Below the pieces are notes generated by a model. The model saw only the letters and a list, made by a program, of their open reading frames with translations, was not told where the DNA came from and did no database searches. Source: JABSSA01 sp039984715 (GTDB taxonomy: Bacteria; Pseudomonadota; Alphaproteobacteria; Rhodobacterales; Rhodobacteraceae). From it: DNA of 64,000 nucleotides. This document shows positions 51,621 through 61,861 of the stretch, in pieces. Location of the stretch: NCBI GenBank assembly GCA_039984715.1, contig JBDWUA010000005.1, positions 1 through 64,000 on the forward strand. Direction: 5' to 3'. Numbering within the stretch: position 1 is the stretch's first letter; every line of letters starts with the position of its first letter. A program made the position numbers and the translations under genes.

Positions 51621-52412
51621 TTAGACTTTTTCCTCGATATCATCAGGTAATTTCGCACCCGTCATGTACGCGACGGCGTCCGACATCGAATGCGCCTTGG
51701 GATCGATCACGCAAAGCCGTCGACCCAGCCGGTGAATATGGACCCGGTCACAAACTTCGAAGACGTGAGGCATATTGTGGCTGATCAGAATAATCGGAAT
51801 CCCGCGGTCGCGAACATCTTTGATTAAATCAAGGACACGGCGGCTTTCTTTGACACCCAGTGCCGCGGTTGGTTCATCCAAAATCACAACTTTTGAACCA
51901 AAAGCAGCGGCGCGCGCGACGGCCACCCCTTGCCGTTGGCCACCCGATAGGGTTTCGACGGCCTGGTCGATATTTTGAATGGTCATCAGCCCAAGTTCGT
52001 TGAGTTTTTCGCGTGCAAATTCCTTCATTTGCCGTCTGTCGGTCATGCCAAGAAGCTTGCCCAAAATACCTTTTGTTCGGATTTCGCGACCCAAGAACAT
52101 ATTGTCTGCAATGGACATTGCGGGCGAGACTGCCAGCGTTTGATAAACCGTTTCGATCCCAGATCGTCGGGCATCATCCGGCGAACGAAAGCGGACCTCG
52201 CGACCTTCAAGTTCTATTGTACCATGATCGGGATGAACCGCCCCCGAAAGCGCCTTGATCAAGGTTGATTTGCCAGCGCCATTGTCCCCAATGACACCGC
52301 AGATTTCACCTGGATATAGTTCGAAATCCGCGCCATTCATGGCAACAACAGTGCCATATCTTTTCATCAAACCACGGGCTTTGATAATGGGTTGAACACC
52401 AGCATGTTTCAA
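51621..52412 (-). CDS. frcA: Sugar ABC transporter ATPase (FrcA-like)
   Basis: A 263-residue ATPase from a TTG start at 52412 that overlaps the permease stop (TTGA) and follows GGAGG. Walker A GDNGAGKST, signature LSGGQRQGVAVARAA and Walker B VVILDEPTAALG are intact. One nucleotide-binding domain, not the duplicated one of RbsA, as in FrcA. With FrcC and FrcB it completes a ribose/fructose-type importer. Confidence 0.87.
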   Translation of the reverse strand: MKHAGVQPIIKARGLMKRYGTVVAMNGADFELYPGEICGVIGDNGAGKSTLIKALSGAVHPDHGTIELEGREVRFRSPDDARRSGIETVYQTLAVSPAMSIADNMFLGREIRTKGILGKLLGMTDRRQMKEFAREKLNELGLMTIQNIDQAVETLSGGQRQGVAVARAAAFGSKVVILDEPTAALGVKESRRVLDLIKDVRDRGIPIILISHNMPHVFEVCDRVHIHRLGRRLCVIDPKAHSMSDAVAYMTGAKLPDDIEEKV

Positions 52413-53488
52413 TTTGAAGCCCTCCGCAGATATTGGTCGATGGAAACGGCAACGATAACGAGGCACCCAGTGGCGAAGGTTTGCCAAAAGCTGTCCACGC
52501 CAGCAAGGGCAAGGCCCGTGATGAAGACGCCGACAATGATTGCGCCCAACACCGAACCAACAACTGAACCGCGACCGCCGAACAGCGATGTGCCACCGAT
52601 CACCACGGCTGTGATGCTGTCGAGGTTAATCAGCTCGTAGGCTTGCGGGGAAACGGATCCGACCCGACCAATTGCCACCCAAGAAGCAAGGCCGCACAAC
52701 GCGCCAGCTGCCCCGTAGACCGATATCAGCGTCCGATCGACCGAAATACCAGAGAGCATTGCAGCGTCTTGATCGTCCCCCAATGCATGTACATGTCGCC
52801 CCCATGCCGTTCGGTTCAACATGAACCAGACAACAAATGCGGTTATGACAAGCATGATCATCCCGTACGTAATCGTTGCACCTGCCAGCTTGAAACGCTC
52901 GCCAAAGAACAAAAGCCCGCTGGCCTGCTCCACGATATCGACATTGCGAATTGATTCAGATCGCGAATAGGCAAGCTTTAAAGCGCCGAAAATGGACATC
53001 GTGCCCAACGTAACGATGAATGGCGGCAGCTTAATCTTGGCAACGAGAAAACCATTGAAGAGCCCCATGATTGTCCCGACGGTCATGCCAATAACAACAG
53101 CCAATCCGGTCGGTAGCCCGGAAGTTACAGCGAGGTTTCCCATGACAAGTGAGCTCATCACTAGAATGGCGCCGACCGAAAGGTCGATACCCGCCGTCAA
53201 GATCACAAGGGTTTGTGCAAGCGCCACAAACCCAGTCACGGTCACTTGCTGCAAAACGGTCGATAATGGACCCATGCCAAGAAATCGAGAATTCGCCAGA
53301 CCGAAACACAACACCGCAATTGCAAGCACAAGTGCAGGAATTAAAGTTGGATGGTCTCTTAGAAAGCCCCGAATGCGAGACATTGCCGAATGGTCGTCAC
53401 GCTCAAACTGAGCGACGGATTCGTCCGCCTCGCCCAATTTTTCCTCAAATTCGGAAACAGCATTCGTAGAATTGTCTTGGCTGCTCAT
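52409..53488 (-). CDS. frcC: Sugar ABC transporter permease (FrcC-like)
   Basis: A 359-residue RbsC-family permease with about ten helices. Hallmarks are AGIDLSVGAILVMSSLVMG, MGLFNGFLVAKIKLPPFIVTLGTMSIF and GGTSLFGGRGSVVGSVLGAIIVG. An acidic N-terminal tail of about 50 residues precedes the first helix. Separated from the binding-protein gene by 95 bases that contain a stable hairpin. Confidence 0.9.
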   Translation of the reverse strand: MSSQDNSTNAVSEFEEKLGEADESVAQFERDDHSAMSRIRGFLRDHPTLIPALVLAIAVLCFGLANSRFLGMGPLSTVLQQVTVTGFVALAQTLVILTAGIDLSVGAILVMSSLVMGNLAVTSGLPTGLAVVIGMTVGTIMGLFNGFLVAKIKLPPFIVTLGTMSIFGALKLAYSRSESIRNVDIVEQASGLLFFGERFKLAGATITYGMIMLVITAFVVWFMLNRTAWGRHVHALGDDQDAAMLSGISVDRTLISVYGAAGALCGLASWVAIGRVGSVSPQAYELINLDSITAVVIGGTSLFGGRGSVVGSVLGAIIVGVFITGLALAGVDSFWQTFATGCLVIVAVSIDQYLRRASN

Positions 53489-53531
53489 CTTGCTCCCCTA
53501 ACGGACCTGTGCTGATCCGAACCAACGTAGC

Positions 53532-53559
53532 AAGGGGCGACAAACCTGTCGCCCCTTGG
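53532..53559 (-). promoter_or_regulatory. Intercistronic hairpin between frcB and frcC
   Basis: CAAGGGGCGACA and TGTCGCCCCTTG pair perfectly (12 base pairs) around AACC. There is no U-tract on the coding strand, which favours mRNA protection or partial termination rather than a full stop. It would favour frcB over frcC. Confidence 0.65.
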
Positions 53560-53583
53560 CTTCCTTTTAACCAACGCGTGGCT

Positions 53584-54588
53584 TTATCCCCAGCAGAGTT
53601 CCAAACCCTCAGCAGTGCTGATCGAAGGAACGCCATCAACCGGTTGGTCAGTCACAAGGTTAACGCCAGTGTTGAAGAATGAAAGACCTTCTGTCACCTT
53701 CGGAATGGTTCCGTCAGCAGCAAAAGTTGCGATCGCTTCGATGCCCAAAGATGCCATCCGCAACGGATACTGTTGCGAAGTCGCGCCGATCACACCGTCG
53801 GCGACGTTTTGAACACCGGGGCACCCACCATCGACAGAAACGATTAAAGCGCTCGTGTCGGCCGCACGCAGGGCTTGGAAAGCACCTTCAGCAGCGGGTT
53901 CGTTGATCGTGTAAACAACGTTGATGCCTGGCTCTTTTGCGAGAAGGTTCTCCATCGCACGTTGGCCACCTTGCGGGTTGCCGTCAGACTGTTCGTGGCC
54001 AACGACGCGCGCGTCGGTTTCCGACCCCATGATAGTCAGATCAGGCACATCGATGCCAAAACCCACGAGGAAGCCCGTGTCTCGCGCCACATCAACTGAA
54101 ATGTTGTCAAAGTTAATGTCGAGCATTGCGATACGCGCATTCGCAGCTTCTGCATCCAAGGTTGCTGCGGCCCATTTGCCGATCAGCAAACCTGCTTCAA
54201 AGTTGTCGGTTGCAAAGGTAATGTCCTGTGCTTCGCTATCACCAAGAGGCGTGTCCAGTGCAATCACAAGAATGCCAGCGTCACGTGCGGCCTTCAGTGC
54301 CGGACCAACTGAGTCATTAGCGGCGGTGATCAATATGCCTTTGGCCCCCGAGGCGACGCAGTTCTCGATTGCGGTGATTTGTGGCGTTGCGTCGGTATCC
54401 AACTGACCGGCAAAGGCCAAAAAGTCGAGACCTGCGGCCTTGGCTGCTGCTTCTGCGCCTTCGCGCATCTTTACGAAAAAAGGGTTCGTGTTGTTTTTGG
54501 TGACCAAGCAGGCCAAATCAGCCGCAGAAACCGAACCGGCAAACATGGTCAAAGTGGCGGTTGCTGCCACAGTGAATATTTTAAGCAT
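53584..54588 (-). CDS. frcB: Sugar ABC transporter binding protein (FrcB-like)
   Basis: A 334-residue periplasmic protein from the ATG at 54588 (MLKIFTVAATATL), after GGGAGGAGAAATA. The signal is cleaved near VSA. The mature start CLVTKNNTNPFFVKMREGA, the GAKGILITAAND block and VIALDTPLG are shared with the fructose-binding FrcB of rhizobia. Fructose is the probable ligand; ribose or another monosaccharide is possible. It is the first gene of frcBCA and follows the ROK regulator gene by 230 bases. Confidence 0.85.
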   Translation of the reverse strand: MLKIFTVAATATLTMFAGSVSAADLACLVTKNNTNPFFVKMREGAEAAAKAAGLDFLAFAGQLDTDATPQITAIENCVASGAKGILITAANDSVGPALKAARDAGILVIALDTPLGDSEAQDITFATDNFEAGLLIGKWAAATLDAEAANARIAMLDINFDNISVDVARDTGFLVGFGIDVPDLTIMGSETDARVVGHEQSDGNPQGGQRAMENLLAKEPGINVVYTINEPAAEGAFQALRAADTSALIVSVDGGCPGVQNVADGVIGATSQQYPLRMASLGIEAIATFAADGTIPKVTEGLSFFNTGVNLVTDQPVDGVPSISTAEGLELCWG

Positions 54589-54818
54589 TATTTCTCCTCC
54601 CAACGTCGAGCTGCAGACATTTCCACCTCGATCAAGAGAATTCATCGCAGTCGGTAAGACAAACCGTCAACGTCAAATTCTTTACCAAAGCATGCATAAC
54701 ATTCGCTGATGACAGGTCGGCAAGAATCCCCGTTTCTTAGATCGAGGAGATAGCTTTTGATTCTGAACAGTCAAAAAACAGAGTTAGTCCGGACGTCAAA
54801 CCGCTAGAACAAGCACGT

Positions 54819-56081
54819 TTAGACGGCTGACTTTTGATCAGGGGTGACATTCCGACGATTGCTTCGGGCGCGAGGATGCAACCGTTCAAATAACAGATGA
54901 ACAGTCGATTTCGTGTTGCCAGGCTCGAACGCCCAATCGCGCACCAAAAGCGCCGCACCAATGACGCCTGCCTCGGGTCTATGCTTTACTGTGCTTATGA
55001 TAAGGTGGCGCGTCGCCAGCGGAAGACAGCGTTGATAAACGATCTCTTTCACGCCCGAAAGAACGTGATCCGAGGTCTCGGCCAGCACGCCGCCGATGAT
55101 AACTTTATCGGGGTTCAGGATGCTGACAAGGTTCGCAACAACTTCACCAATGACGCGGCCAGCTTGTCGCATAAGCTGGATGGCCTCGGGTACATTTGCG
55201 CGTAAAACTTCCAACACGTCCTCAGCCGTATGCGTATCATACCCCAGCTCACGCAGATCACGGGCAATCGCCCACCCTGCCGCATGCGCTTCGACACATC
55301 CTAGCTTGCCACATCTGCAAAGCTTGGCCCCCTCTGTCACGAGCTGGATATGTCCGATATCGCCCGACACGCCATGCGCCCCGCGCACGACACCACGATC
55401 CGCAATAATCCCGCAGCCAATGCCTGTTCCCACTTTGACAAACGCGATCTGCGCCGAATTTTCGAGATCTTGATTGGCTTCAGACATGGCGAGCAGGTTT
55501 ACATCATTGTCAATAAGTATAGGGACCGGGATCAGCTGTCCGAGGAAGTTGGGAATGTCAAAATCATCCCAACCTTCCATAACAGACGGCCCGACGATCG
55601 TGCCTTCATCAAAATTCACGGGCGCGCGAAGCGACAGGCCCAATCCCACCACATCTTGAATATCGCGTTCTAATTCCTTGATGAGATCGGTTACCAGCGA
55701 CACAATTGTGGTCAAGGTTTCCTCTGGCGGCTGTCGCAACTCAAATGGCACAGAGACTTCTGCCAAAACAATCGGCTCCAGATCCGTGATTGCAATATGA
55801 AGATGCGTTTCGCCAACATCGGCCGCTGCGATCACCGCCGCAGATTTGTTCAAGCGGATTTGTCGTCTTGGTCGCCCGCCCGTCGGCGTCTCATCTTCGC
55901 CTTCACTGATGATACTTGCCTCGAACAGCTCGGACAGGCGTTGGCTGATGGTGACCCGACTAAGGCCTGTGAGTTCAGCCAACTCGCTTCGGGACACACC
56001 AGCCCGAGAATGAACGATGACTGGCAACAGAGTTAGGGCGCCGATGGAGGGGAGAATTGGGGGATTGTTGTTATTGGCCAT
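54819..56081 (-). CDS. ROK-family transcriptional repressor (FrcR-like)
   Basis: A 420-residue regulator from the ATG at 56081 (MANNNNPPILPSIG); the open frame continues upstream. Residues 25-55 form a MarR-like HTH (SRSELAELTGLSRVTISQRLSEL). The rest is a ROK domain with VGTGIGCGI, GDIGHIQL and the zinc-site CRCGKLGCVEAHAAG. It is likely a sugar-responsive repressor for frcBCA downstream and for the divergent transketolase/kinase operon. Confidence 0.85.
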   Translation of the reverse strand: MANNNNPPILPSIGALTLLPVIVHSRAGVSRSELAELTGLSRVTISQRLSELFEASIISEGEDETPTGGRPRRQIRLNKSAAVIAAADVGETHLHIAITDLEPIVLAEVSVPFELRQPPEETLTTIVSLVTDLIKELERDIQDVVGLGLSLRAPVNFDEGTIVGPSVMEGWDDFDIPNFLGQLIPVPILIDNDVNLLAMSEANQDLENSAQIAFVKVGTGIGCGIIADRGVVRGAHGVSGDIGHIQLVTEGAKLCRCGKLGCVEAHAAGWAIARDLRELGYDTHTAEDVLEVLRANVPEAIQLMRQAGRVIGEVVANLVSILNPDKVIIGGVLAETSDHVLSGVKEIVYQRCLPLATRHLIISTVKHRPEAGVIGAALLVRDWAFEPGNTKSTVHLLFERLHPRARSNRRNVTPDQKSAV

Positions 56082-56387
56082 GGCGTACTGCCCCCGGGTG
56101 ATAGCTTGGTTGATCTCGGGCAACTCAACACACTCAAGAGTTAATAGCGCCACCACTTATGTAAAATATATAGCATAAGCAGTTTTGTAAACTCAACAAC
56201 ATATGCATAAGGCCGTTCCGAACTTAGACTTGGCGCAAGGAGCAGCCGCGCGCCAACTGTTCAAGGGAGGATATGACGTCAGAACAGGCACTCAATGCTT
56301 CGGATACAGCTCTTATCTGAAACGCGTCTGAAGCTTGATCTCAAACTACCGAAACACTAATCCACCACTTAGAAAGAGAGCCTTTTG
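56082..56387. promoter_or_regulatory. Divergent control region between ROK gene and transketolase
   Basis: About 300 bases. CTTATG (56156-56161) and CATAAG (56174-56179) form an inverted repeat with a 12-base gap in an A+T-rich stretch, and another CATAAG lies at 56206-56211. These are candidates for the ROK operator. No further gene is seen. Confidence 0.4.
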
Positions 56388-58370
56388 ATGACCGTGACCC
56401 CGAACGACATGTCCAACGCAATCCGTGCCTTGACGATGGATGCTGTTCAAAATGCCAACTCAGGGCATCCCGGTATGCCGATGGGCATGGCGGAAATGGG
56501 GCTCGCGCTTTGGAAGCAGCACCTTCGCCATAATCCGGCCAACCCCAATTGGCTCGACCGAGATCGTTTCGTTCTGTCAAATGGCCACGGCTCAATGTTG
56601 TTATATTCGTTGCTGCATTTGACGGGCTACGATCTGTCGATGGATGACATCAAAGCGTTCCGCACGCTACACAGCAAAACACCCGGCCACCCCGAACGCG
56701 GCTACACTCCGGGTGTCGAAACAACGACCGGCCCTCTGGGTCAAGGCGTTGCAAACGCTGTCGGAATGGCAATGGCTGAGGTGATCCTTGCGGGCCAGTT
56801 CAATACACCGGACCACAAGGTGATTGATCACCGGACTTTTGTATTCCTTGGGGATGGCTGCCTGATGGAGGGGGTCTCACATGAAGCCTGCTCGCTTGCT
56901 GGGACGCTGGGATTGGGCAAGCTGATCGCGCTTTACGATGACAACGGCATTTCGATTGATGGCGATGTCGAAGGCTGGTTCACCGACAATACCCCGGACC
57001 GCTTTCGTGCCTATGGCTGGCACGTGATCGAGGCGGTTGATGGTCATGATACTGACGCCGTGGATCGCGCCATCACGCAGGCCAAGAACATCACAGACCG
57101 CCCTTCGCTGATCTGCTGCAAGACGACAATTGGCCAAGGTGCACCGACCAAGGCAGGCAGCCATGGAAGCCACGGCTCGCCCCTTGGTGAGGATGAAATC
57201 GCAGCGACCCGAGAGGCCATCGGCTGGCCGCATCCGCCGTTTGTTGTGCCCACTGACATCGCTGCGGCGTGGTCGCAACGCGCCGAGGGGGCAACCCTTG
57301 AGGCCGAATGGCAAGCAAGGTTCGAGGCCTATGCCGCCGATCACCCTGATCTGGCGCGCAACCTTTTGAGAGCCATGGCCGGCGAATTGCCGGACGGTTT
57401 CGCGGCGTCTTCGCAGGCCTTCATTCAGAAGGTCACCGACGCAAACGCCCCCGTTGCGACGCGCAAGATCAGCCTAGAGGCGATCACCTATTTCTCGGAC
57501 CTCATGCCTGAACTTGTGGGAGGCTCCGCCGATCTGGCCAGTTCTAACCTAACGAACTGGGCTGGGATGCAACCGCTGAGCAATGGCGCGGGCGGCAATT
57601 ACGTCTATTTTGGTGTTCGCGAATTTGGCATGGCCGCGATCATGAATGGCATGGCCGGGCATGGTGGCATCCGCCCATACGGCGCGACGTACCTGACCTT
57701 TTCTGACTATTCGCGCAACGCGATCCGCATGGCCGCGCTGATGAAACTTGGGACCGTCCATGTGATGACCCACGACTCGCTTGCCCTTGGTCAGGACGGA
57801 CCAACGCACCAGCCGATTGAACATCTTGCCAGCCTGCGCATGATCCCGGGATTGGACCTTTGGCGCCCATGCGACGGGGCGGAGGCGGCTGTCGCTTGGT
57901 CCGTGGCGTTGGAAAACACCTCCAAGCCAACCGTGTTGGCCCTGAGCCGTCAAGGCCTAACTGTACAGCCGCGCGACGCCGAAACCCACGCTTCAATTCG
58001 GCGTGGTGGTTACGTTTTGCTTCGCGAAACGGGTGACCTGAAAGTGGTTATTCTAGCAACCGGATCAGAGGTCGAAATCGCCACTCAGGCTGCAGAACGT
58101 CTGGGGGACGGCGTTCGGGTGGTGTCCTTGCCTTCAACGCATGTGTTCGATCAACAATCGCTTGAATGGCGCAATGCGGTCTTGCCCAATATTGTGCCGA
58201 TGGTGTCCATTGAGGCCGGAACAACGCAGGGTTGGCATCGCTATATTGGTCGCGACGGCATTGCCATCGGCTTGGATAGCTTTGGTGAATCGGCAGCCGC
58301 TGATGTGCTTTATGACCATTTTGGACTCACCGTCGATGCGGTCATAGCGGCAGTGGAGCGTATTGCGTGA
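56388..58370 (+). CDS. tkt: Transketolase
   Basis: A 660-residue thiamine diphosphate enzyme from the ATG at 56388 (MTVTPNDMSNAIRAL). The first domain has NANSGHPGMPMG, RDRFVLSNGHGSMLLY and the ThDP/metal site FLGDGCLMEGVSHEA...DDNGISIDG. The second domain has the transketolase motif GQDGPTHQPIEHLASLR. It shuttles two-carbon units in the pentose phosphate pathway. The stop overlaps the FGGY kinase start (GTGA), so the two are coupled. A catabolic paralogue tied to pentose or pentitol use is likely. Confidence 0.95.
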   Translation: MTVTPNDMSNAIRALTMDAVQNANSGHPGMPMGMAEMGLALWKQHLRHNPANPNWLDRDRFVLSNGHGSMLLYSLLHLTGYDLSMDDIKAFRTLHSKTPGHPERGYTPGVETTTGPLGQGVANAVGMAMAEVILAGQFNTPDHKVIDHRTFVFLGDGCLMEGVSHEACSLAGTLGLGKLIALYDDNGISIDGDVEGWFTDNTPDRFRAYGWHVIEAVDGHDTDAVDRAITQAKNITDRPSLICCKTTIGQGAPTKAGSHGSHGSPLGEDEIAATREAIGWPHPPFVVPTDIAAAWSQRAEGATLEAEWQARFEAYAADHPDLARNLLRAMAGELPDGFAASSQAFIQKVTDANAPVATRKISLEAITYFSDLMPELVGGSADLASSNLTNWAGMQPLSNGAGGNYVYFGVREFGMAAIMNGMAGHGGIRPYGATYLTFSDYSRNAIRMAALMKLGTVHVMTHDSLALGQDGPTHQPIEHLASLRMIPGLDLWRPCDGAEAAVAWSVALENTSKPTVLALSRQGLTVQPRDAETHASIRRGGYVLLRETGDLKVVILATGSEVEIATQAAERLGDGVRVVSLPSTHVFDQQSLEWRNAVLPNIVPMVSIEAGTTQGWHRYIGRDGIAIGLDSFGESAAADVLYDHFGLTVDAVIAAVERIA

Positions 58371-59920
58371 CTGATTTCCTGATCGGTCTTGATTTTGGAA
58401 CAGCTTCCGCGCGTGGCGTGCTCGTGAGTGTTGAAACTGGCAAAGAAGTTGCCTCACACGTCGTCGATTACCCGCATGGAACACTCACAAAGACACTGCC
58501 GGATGGCACGCCACTTGGTCGATCATGGGCGTTGCAAGTTGCGGGGGATTATCTTGTAACGGCCGAAACGATCCTCAGCAAACTTGGAAACGGCCGAAAA
58601 GTGGCAGGTATTGGGTTGGGGTTCACTGCAAGTTCGCCAATGCCAACAGACGCAACCGGCACGCCGCTGTCAGACCATTACCCGGACGACCCACACGCCT
58701 ATGTTAAGTTGTGGAAGCACGGGGCCGCACAAAAGCAGGCAGACAGGATCAATCAACAAGGTGGTGCGTACCTTGATCGTTTCGGCGGCAAGGTTTCGGC
58801 TGAATGGCTTTTGGCGAAGGCCGCCCAAATCGCCGAAGAGTCGCCGGAAAGCTGGTCGCGCACAGCCCGTTTCATCGAAGCGGGAGATTGGATCGTTTGG
58901 CAGCTTGTGGGATCAGAGCATCGCAGCCTCGGGTTTGCAGCTTACAAGGCGCAATATGATAGCGCCGATGGGTATCCAGAGAACGTCGTCGATGGCTTAG
59001 CGGATCGATTGTCCGATCCGCACCCCGTTGGCACTGCCGCTGGTGTTCTTAATCAAAGCTGGCGCGATAAGACTGGCATCATCGGACCCTGCGCCGTCGC
59101 CGTCGCAGTCATCGACAGCCATGTGGTGCTTCCTGCCATCGGCGCTGTTACGGACGGGTGCTTTGTGGCCGCACTTGGGACATCCGCCGTGTCCATGATC
59201 CTCAGCAAAGAAGAATACCCGCTTCCAAAAGGGATTGAAGGCGCTGCCTTTGATGGATCAATCCGTGGACTGTGGTGCTATGAGGCGGGCCAAGCAAGCT
59301 TTGGCGATACCTTAAATTGGTTTGTGCAAATGACCCCACGCGGCAAGGACGATGCCGAAAGTTTTGCCGCATATAACGCCGAGGCCAAGGCTCTCAAGCC
59401 CGGTGAAAGCCGCCTGTTGGCGATCGATTGGTGGAATGGCAATCGTGTACCGCACGCCGATTCCGGGCTCAGCGGTATGATCCTTGGCCTGACTTTACAG
59501 ACGGATGCTGTTGCGATTTATCGGTCCTTAGTCGAAGGGCTCTGCTATGGTATGCGCCAAATTTTCGATCTGTATATCGATGGCGGCTTTACCGTGTCCC
59601 GCGTTGTTATGTCGAGCGGCTTAGCCCAGCGAAACCCATTTCTCGTTCAGGTGATGGCTGATGTCATTGGCCGCCCTATTGAAGTTCCGGACATCGACAA
59701 CACCACCGCAATCGGTGCTGCCATTCACGGCGCTGTCGCAAGTCAGGTCGTCCCAGGGTTCAAAGAAGGAGCTGCACAGTTTGGCGCACGCAGCGCCAAA
59801 ACCATTGAACCCGATCCCGCAGCGCATGCGCTTTATTCTGAATTGTTTAGCGCTTATTTGCGTCTTTCAAAAAATGAAGACGTGAAGAGAGCTATTCAAG
59901 TTTTGAACTCTCCTATCTGA
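58367..59920 (+). CDS. FGGY-family carbohydrate kinase, ribulokinase-like
   Basis: A 517-residue sugar kinase from a GTG. The phosphate-binding motif is IGLDFGTASARGVLV. ALGTSAVSMIL and SSGLAQRNPFLVQVMADVIGRPIEV are the FGGY blocks. The length and LDFGTASARG start fit the ribulokinase group (AraB/YDR109-type). The product would be a pentulose phosphate, which the coupled transketolase can process. Convergent with the CUT1 operon. Confidence 0.87.
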   Translation: MTDFLIGLDFGTASARGVLVSVETGKEVASHVVDYPHGTLTKTLPDGTPLGRSWALQVAGDYLVTAETILSKLGNGRKVAGIGLGFTASSPMPTDATGTPLSDHYPDDPHAYVKLWKHGAAQKQADRINQQGGAYLDRFGGKVSAEWLLAKAAQIAEESPESWSRTARFIEAGDWIVWQLVGSEHRSLGFAAYKAQYDSADGYPENVVDGLADRLSDPHPVGTAAGVLNQSWRDKTGIIGPCAVAVAVIDSHVVLPAIGAVTDGCFVAALGTSAVSMILSKEEYPLPKGIEGAAFDGSIRGLWCYEAGQASFGDTLNWFVQMTPRGKDDAESFAAYNAEAKALKPGESRLLAIDWWNGNRVPHADSGLSGMILGLTLQTDAVAIYRSLVEGLCYGMRQIFDLYIDGGFTVSRVVMSSGLAQRNPFLVQVMADVIGRPIEVPDIDNTTAIGAAIHGAVASQVVPGFKEGAAQFGARSAKTIEPDPAAHALYSELFSAYLRLSKNEDVKRAIQVLNSPI

Positions 59921-59941
59921 GCCGGCATGCAACCGTCGTTG

Positions 59942-61003
59942 CTAGGAAATTCTCTGTTCCGTTTGTGCATCAAACAGATGCAACGCGTCGGTTTGTGGCG
60001 TCAGGCCCACCTTGTCACCCAAAGCAACGGGACGACGGTCGCGGTACAGCACTGTCAGGTTTGTATCGCCGACCGAAACCGACGCGATGGTTTCACCGCC
60101 CATCGGTTCGATCGTCTCGACGATGCCTTCGATACCCTTTTCCGGAGATCCAAGACGAAGGTTTTCGGGTCGTATTCCGCAAATCACCTCTGATGGCAGT
60201 TTTGACGGGAAATCTGCGCCGTTCCAACCAAAGGTCTTGCCCGAAATCGTAATACCAGTTCCGTCTGCCTTAGCGGGGATCAAATTCATTGAAGGGGATC
60301 CAATAAAACCGGCGACAAAGACATTTTGCGGTCGGTCATAGACGTCGATGGGTCGTCCAACTTGTTGGATATTGCCATCGCGCATGACCACAACCTTGTC
60401 ACCCATTGTCATCGCTTCGACTTGGTCATGGGTGACATAAATTGAGGTTGCGCCAAGACGGCGATGGAGCGCTTTGATCTGTGCGCGCATTTCCACCCGC
60501 AGCTTGGCGTCAAGGTTCGACAAGGGCTCATCAAACAAAAAGACCGACGGATCTCTCACGATTGCTCTTCCCATTGCCACACGTTGGCGTTGCCCACCAG
60601 AAAGTGCGCGCGGCGTCCGATCTAACAAGGGTGTCAACGCAAGGAGTTCGGCAGCTTCATTGACGCGCTTTTCTATTTCCGCTTTTGGAGTTTTGCGCAT
60701 CTGAAGCGAAAACCCGATATTCTGGCGCACCGTTTTATGCGGGTACAAAGCATAGTTCTGAAACACCATGGCAATATCGCGATTTTTGGCCGCGACGTTG
60801 TTGACGACCTTGTCGTCAATACGTGCCTCACCTCCGGATATGCGTTCCAGCCCCGCGACCATGCGCAATAGCGTAGATTTGCCACAACCCGAAGGCCCGA
60901 CAAGCACCACAAATTCGCCATCCGCAATCTCAAGGTCCAAATTTTGAATGACCTCGACAGCGCCGTAGCTCTTTTTTAATCCAGACAGTGTCACTGACGC
61001 CAT
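59942..61003 (-). CDS. CUT1 sugar ABC transporter ATPase (UgpC/MalK-like)
   Basis: A 353-residue ATPase. Walker A GPSGCGKST, signature LSGGQRQRVAMGRAI and Walker B VFLFDEPLSNLDA are intact. A C-terminal TOBE/OB domain (IRPENLRL, VETIEPMGGET) is typical of MalK/UgpC. Last gene of the CUT1 operon; starts 18 bases after the permease gene. Confidence 0.95.
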   Translation of the reverse strand: MASVTLSGLKKSYGAVEVIQNLDLEIADGEFVVLVGPSGCGKSTLLRMVAGLERISGGEARIDDKVVNNVAAKNRDIAMVFQNYALYPHKTVRQNIGFSLQMRKTPKAEIEKRVNEAAELLALTPLLDRTPRALSGGQRQRVAMGRAIVRDPSVFLFDEPLSNLDAKLRVEMRAQIKALHRRLGATSIYVTHDQVEAMTMGDKVVVMRDGNIQQVGRPIDVYDRPQNVFVAGFIGSPSMNLIPAKADGTGITISGKTFGWNGADFPSKLPSEVICGIRPENLRLGSPEKGIEGIVETIEPMGGETIASVSVGDTNLTVLYRDRRPVALGDKVGLTPQTDALHLFDAQTEQRIS

Positions 61004-61021
61004 CGTATAGCTCCTAGAGTA

Positions 61022-61861
61022 TTATTTGACCGCACCGCTCGTTAAACCGCTGACGATTTGTCGCTCGAACAGAAGATACAGGATCAGAATTGGGATGATG
61101 GTTGTGATCGTAAACGCGTTGATCAGGGGCCAGTCGGTCAGCCCCATATTGTCCCGCATGGCATAAAGTTGATACGGAAGCGTGCGCATGTCACCGGACG
61201 ACGTGAACGCCAATACAAACGGGAATTCATTCCAAGCCTCGCGCAAAGACAAAATCCCTGCGGTCACCATTCCGGGCAATGAAATGGGGACGACCACCTT
61301 CCAAATGCGTTGCCAGATCGAAGCACCGTCAATCGCCGCAGCCTCTTCCAATTCAATGGGGACGGCCTGAAAGAAGCCGATCAATATCCATGTCGCCATT
61401 GGCACGGCTGTGGCCGTGTAGGTGATGATCAGGACGGTATAGGTGTCCAACAAATCCAGCGCCGCGATCACATCGTATAATGGTATAATGAGACTGGCTC
61501 TGGGCAGAATGCGCGGCACCAGAATGAACAAAAGCAAGATGTGGCGCCACGCAAAGGCATATCGGGCAAATCCATAGGCCCCCAACACGGAAATAAACAG
61601 CGTCAGAACGGTGGATGTGACCGACAGATAGAGGCTGTTGGCCAAGTATTGGGCGAAACCGTCAGACGACAGAACACGGCCGTAATTATCCAAGGTCGGG
61701 TTTTCCGGGATAAAGCCTTCGGAATAAAGTGTGAGTGGTGTCTTAAGTGATGCCGAAAACGACCAGACAATTGGCAGGACGGCCCAGATCGTCAAAAGTA
61801 TTAAGGCGCTCCACGCGATGACGCGCGTGCTTAATGGGGATGACATCTGATCATTTGTCAT
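61022..61861 (-). CDS. CUT1 sugar ABC permease (MalG-like)
   Basis: A 279-residue permease with six spans and the EAA loop (ELEEAAAIDGASIWQRIWKVVVPISLPG). The start overlaps the upstream permease stop by 11 bases. Its LREAWNEFPFVLAF block is typical of the MalG group. Confidence 0.93.
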   Translation of the reverse strand: MTNDQMSSPLSTRVIAWSALILLTIWAVLPIVWSFSASLKTPLTLYSEGFIPENPTLDNYGRVLSSDGFAQYLANSLYLSVTSTVLTLFISVLGAYGFARYAFAWRHILLLFILVPRILPRASLIIPLYDVIAALDLLDTYTVLIITYTATAVPMATWILIGFFQAVPIELEEAAAIDGASIWQRIWKVVVPISLPGMVTAGILSLREAWNEFPFVLAFTSSGDMRTLPYQLYAMRDNMGLTDWPLINAFTITTIIPILILYLLFERQIVSGLTSGAVK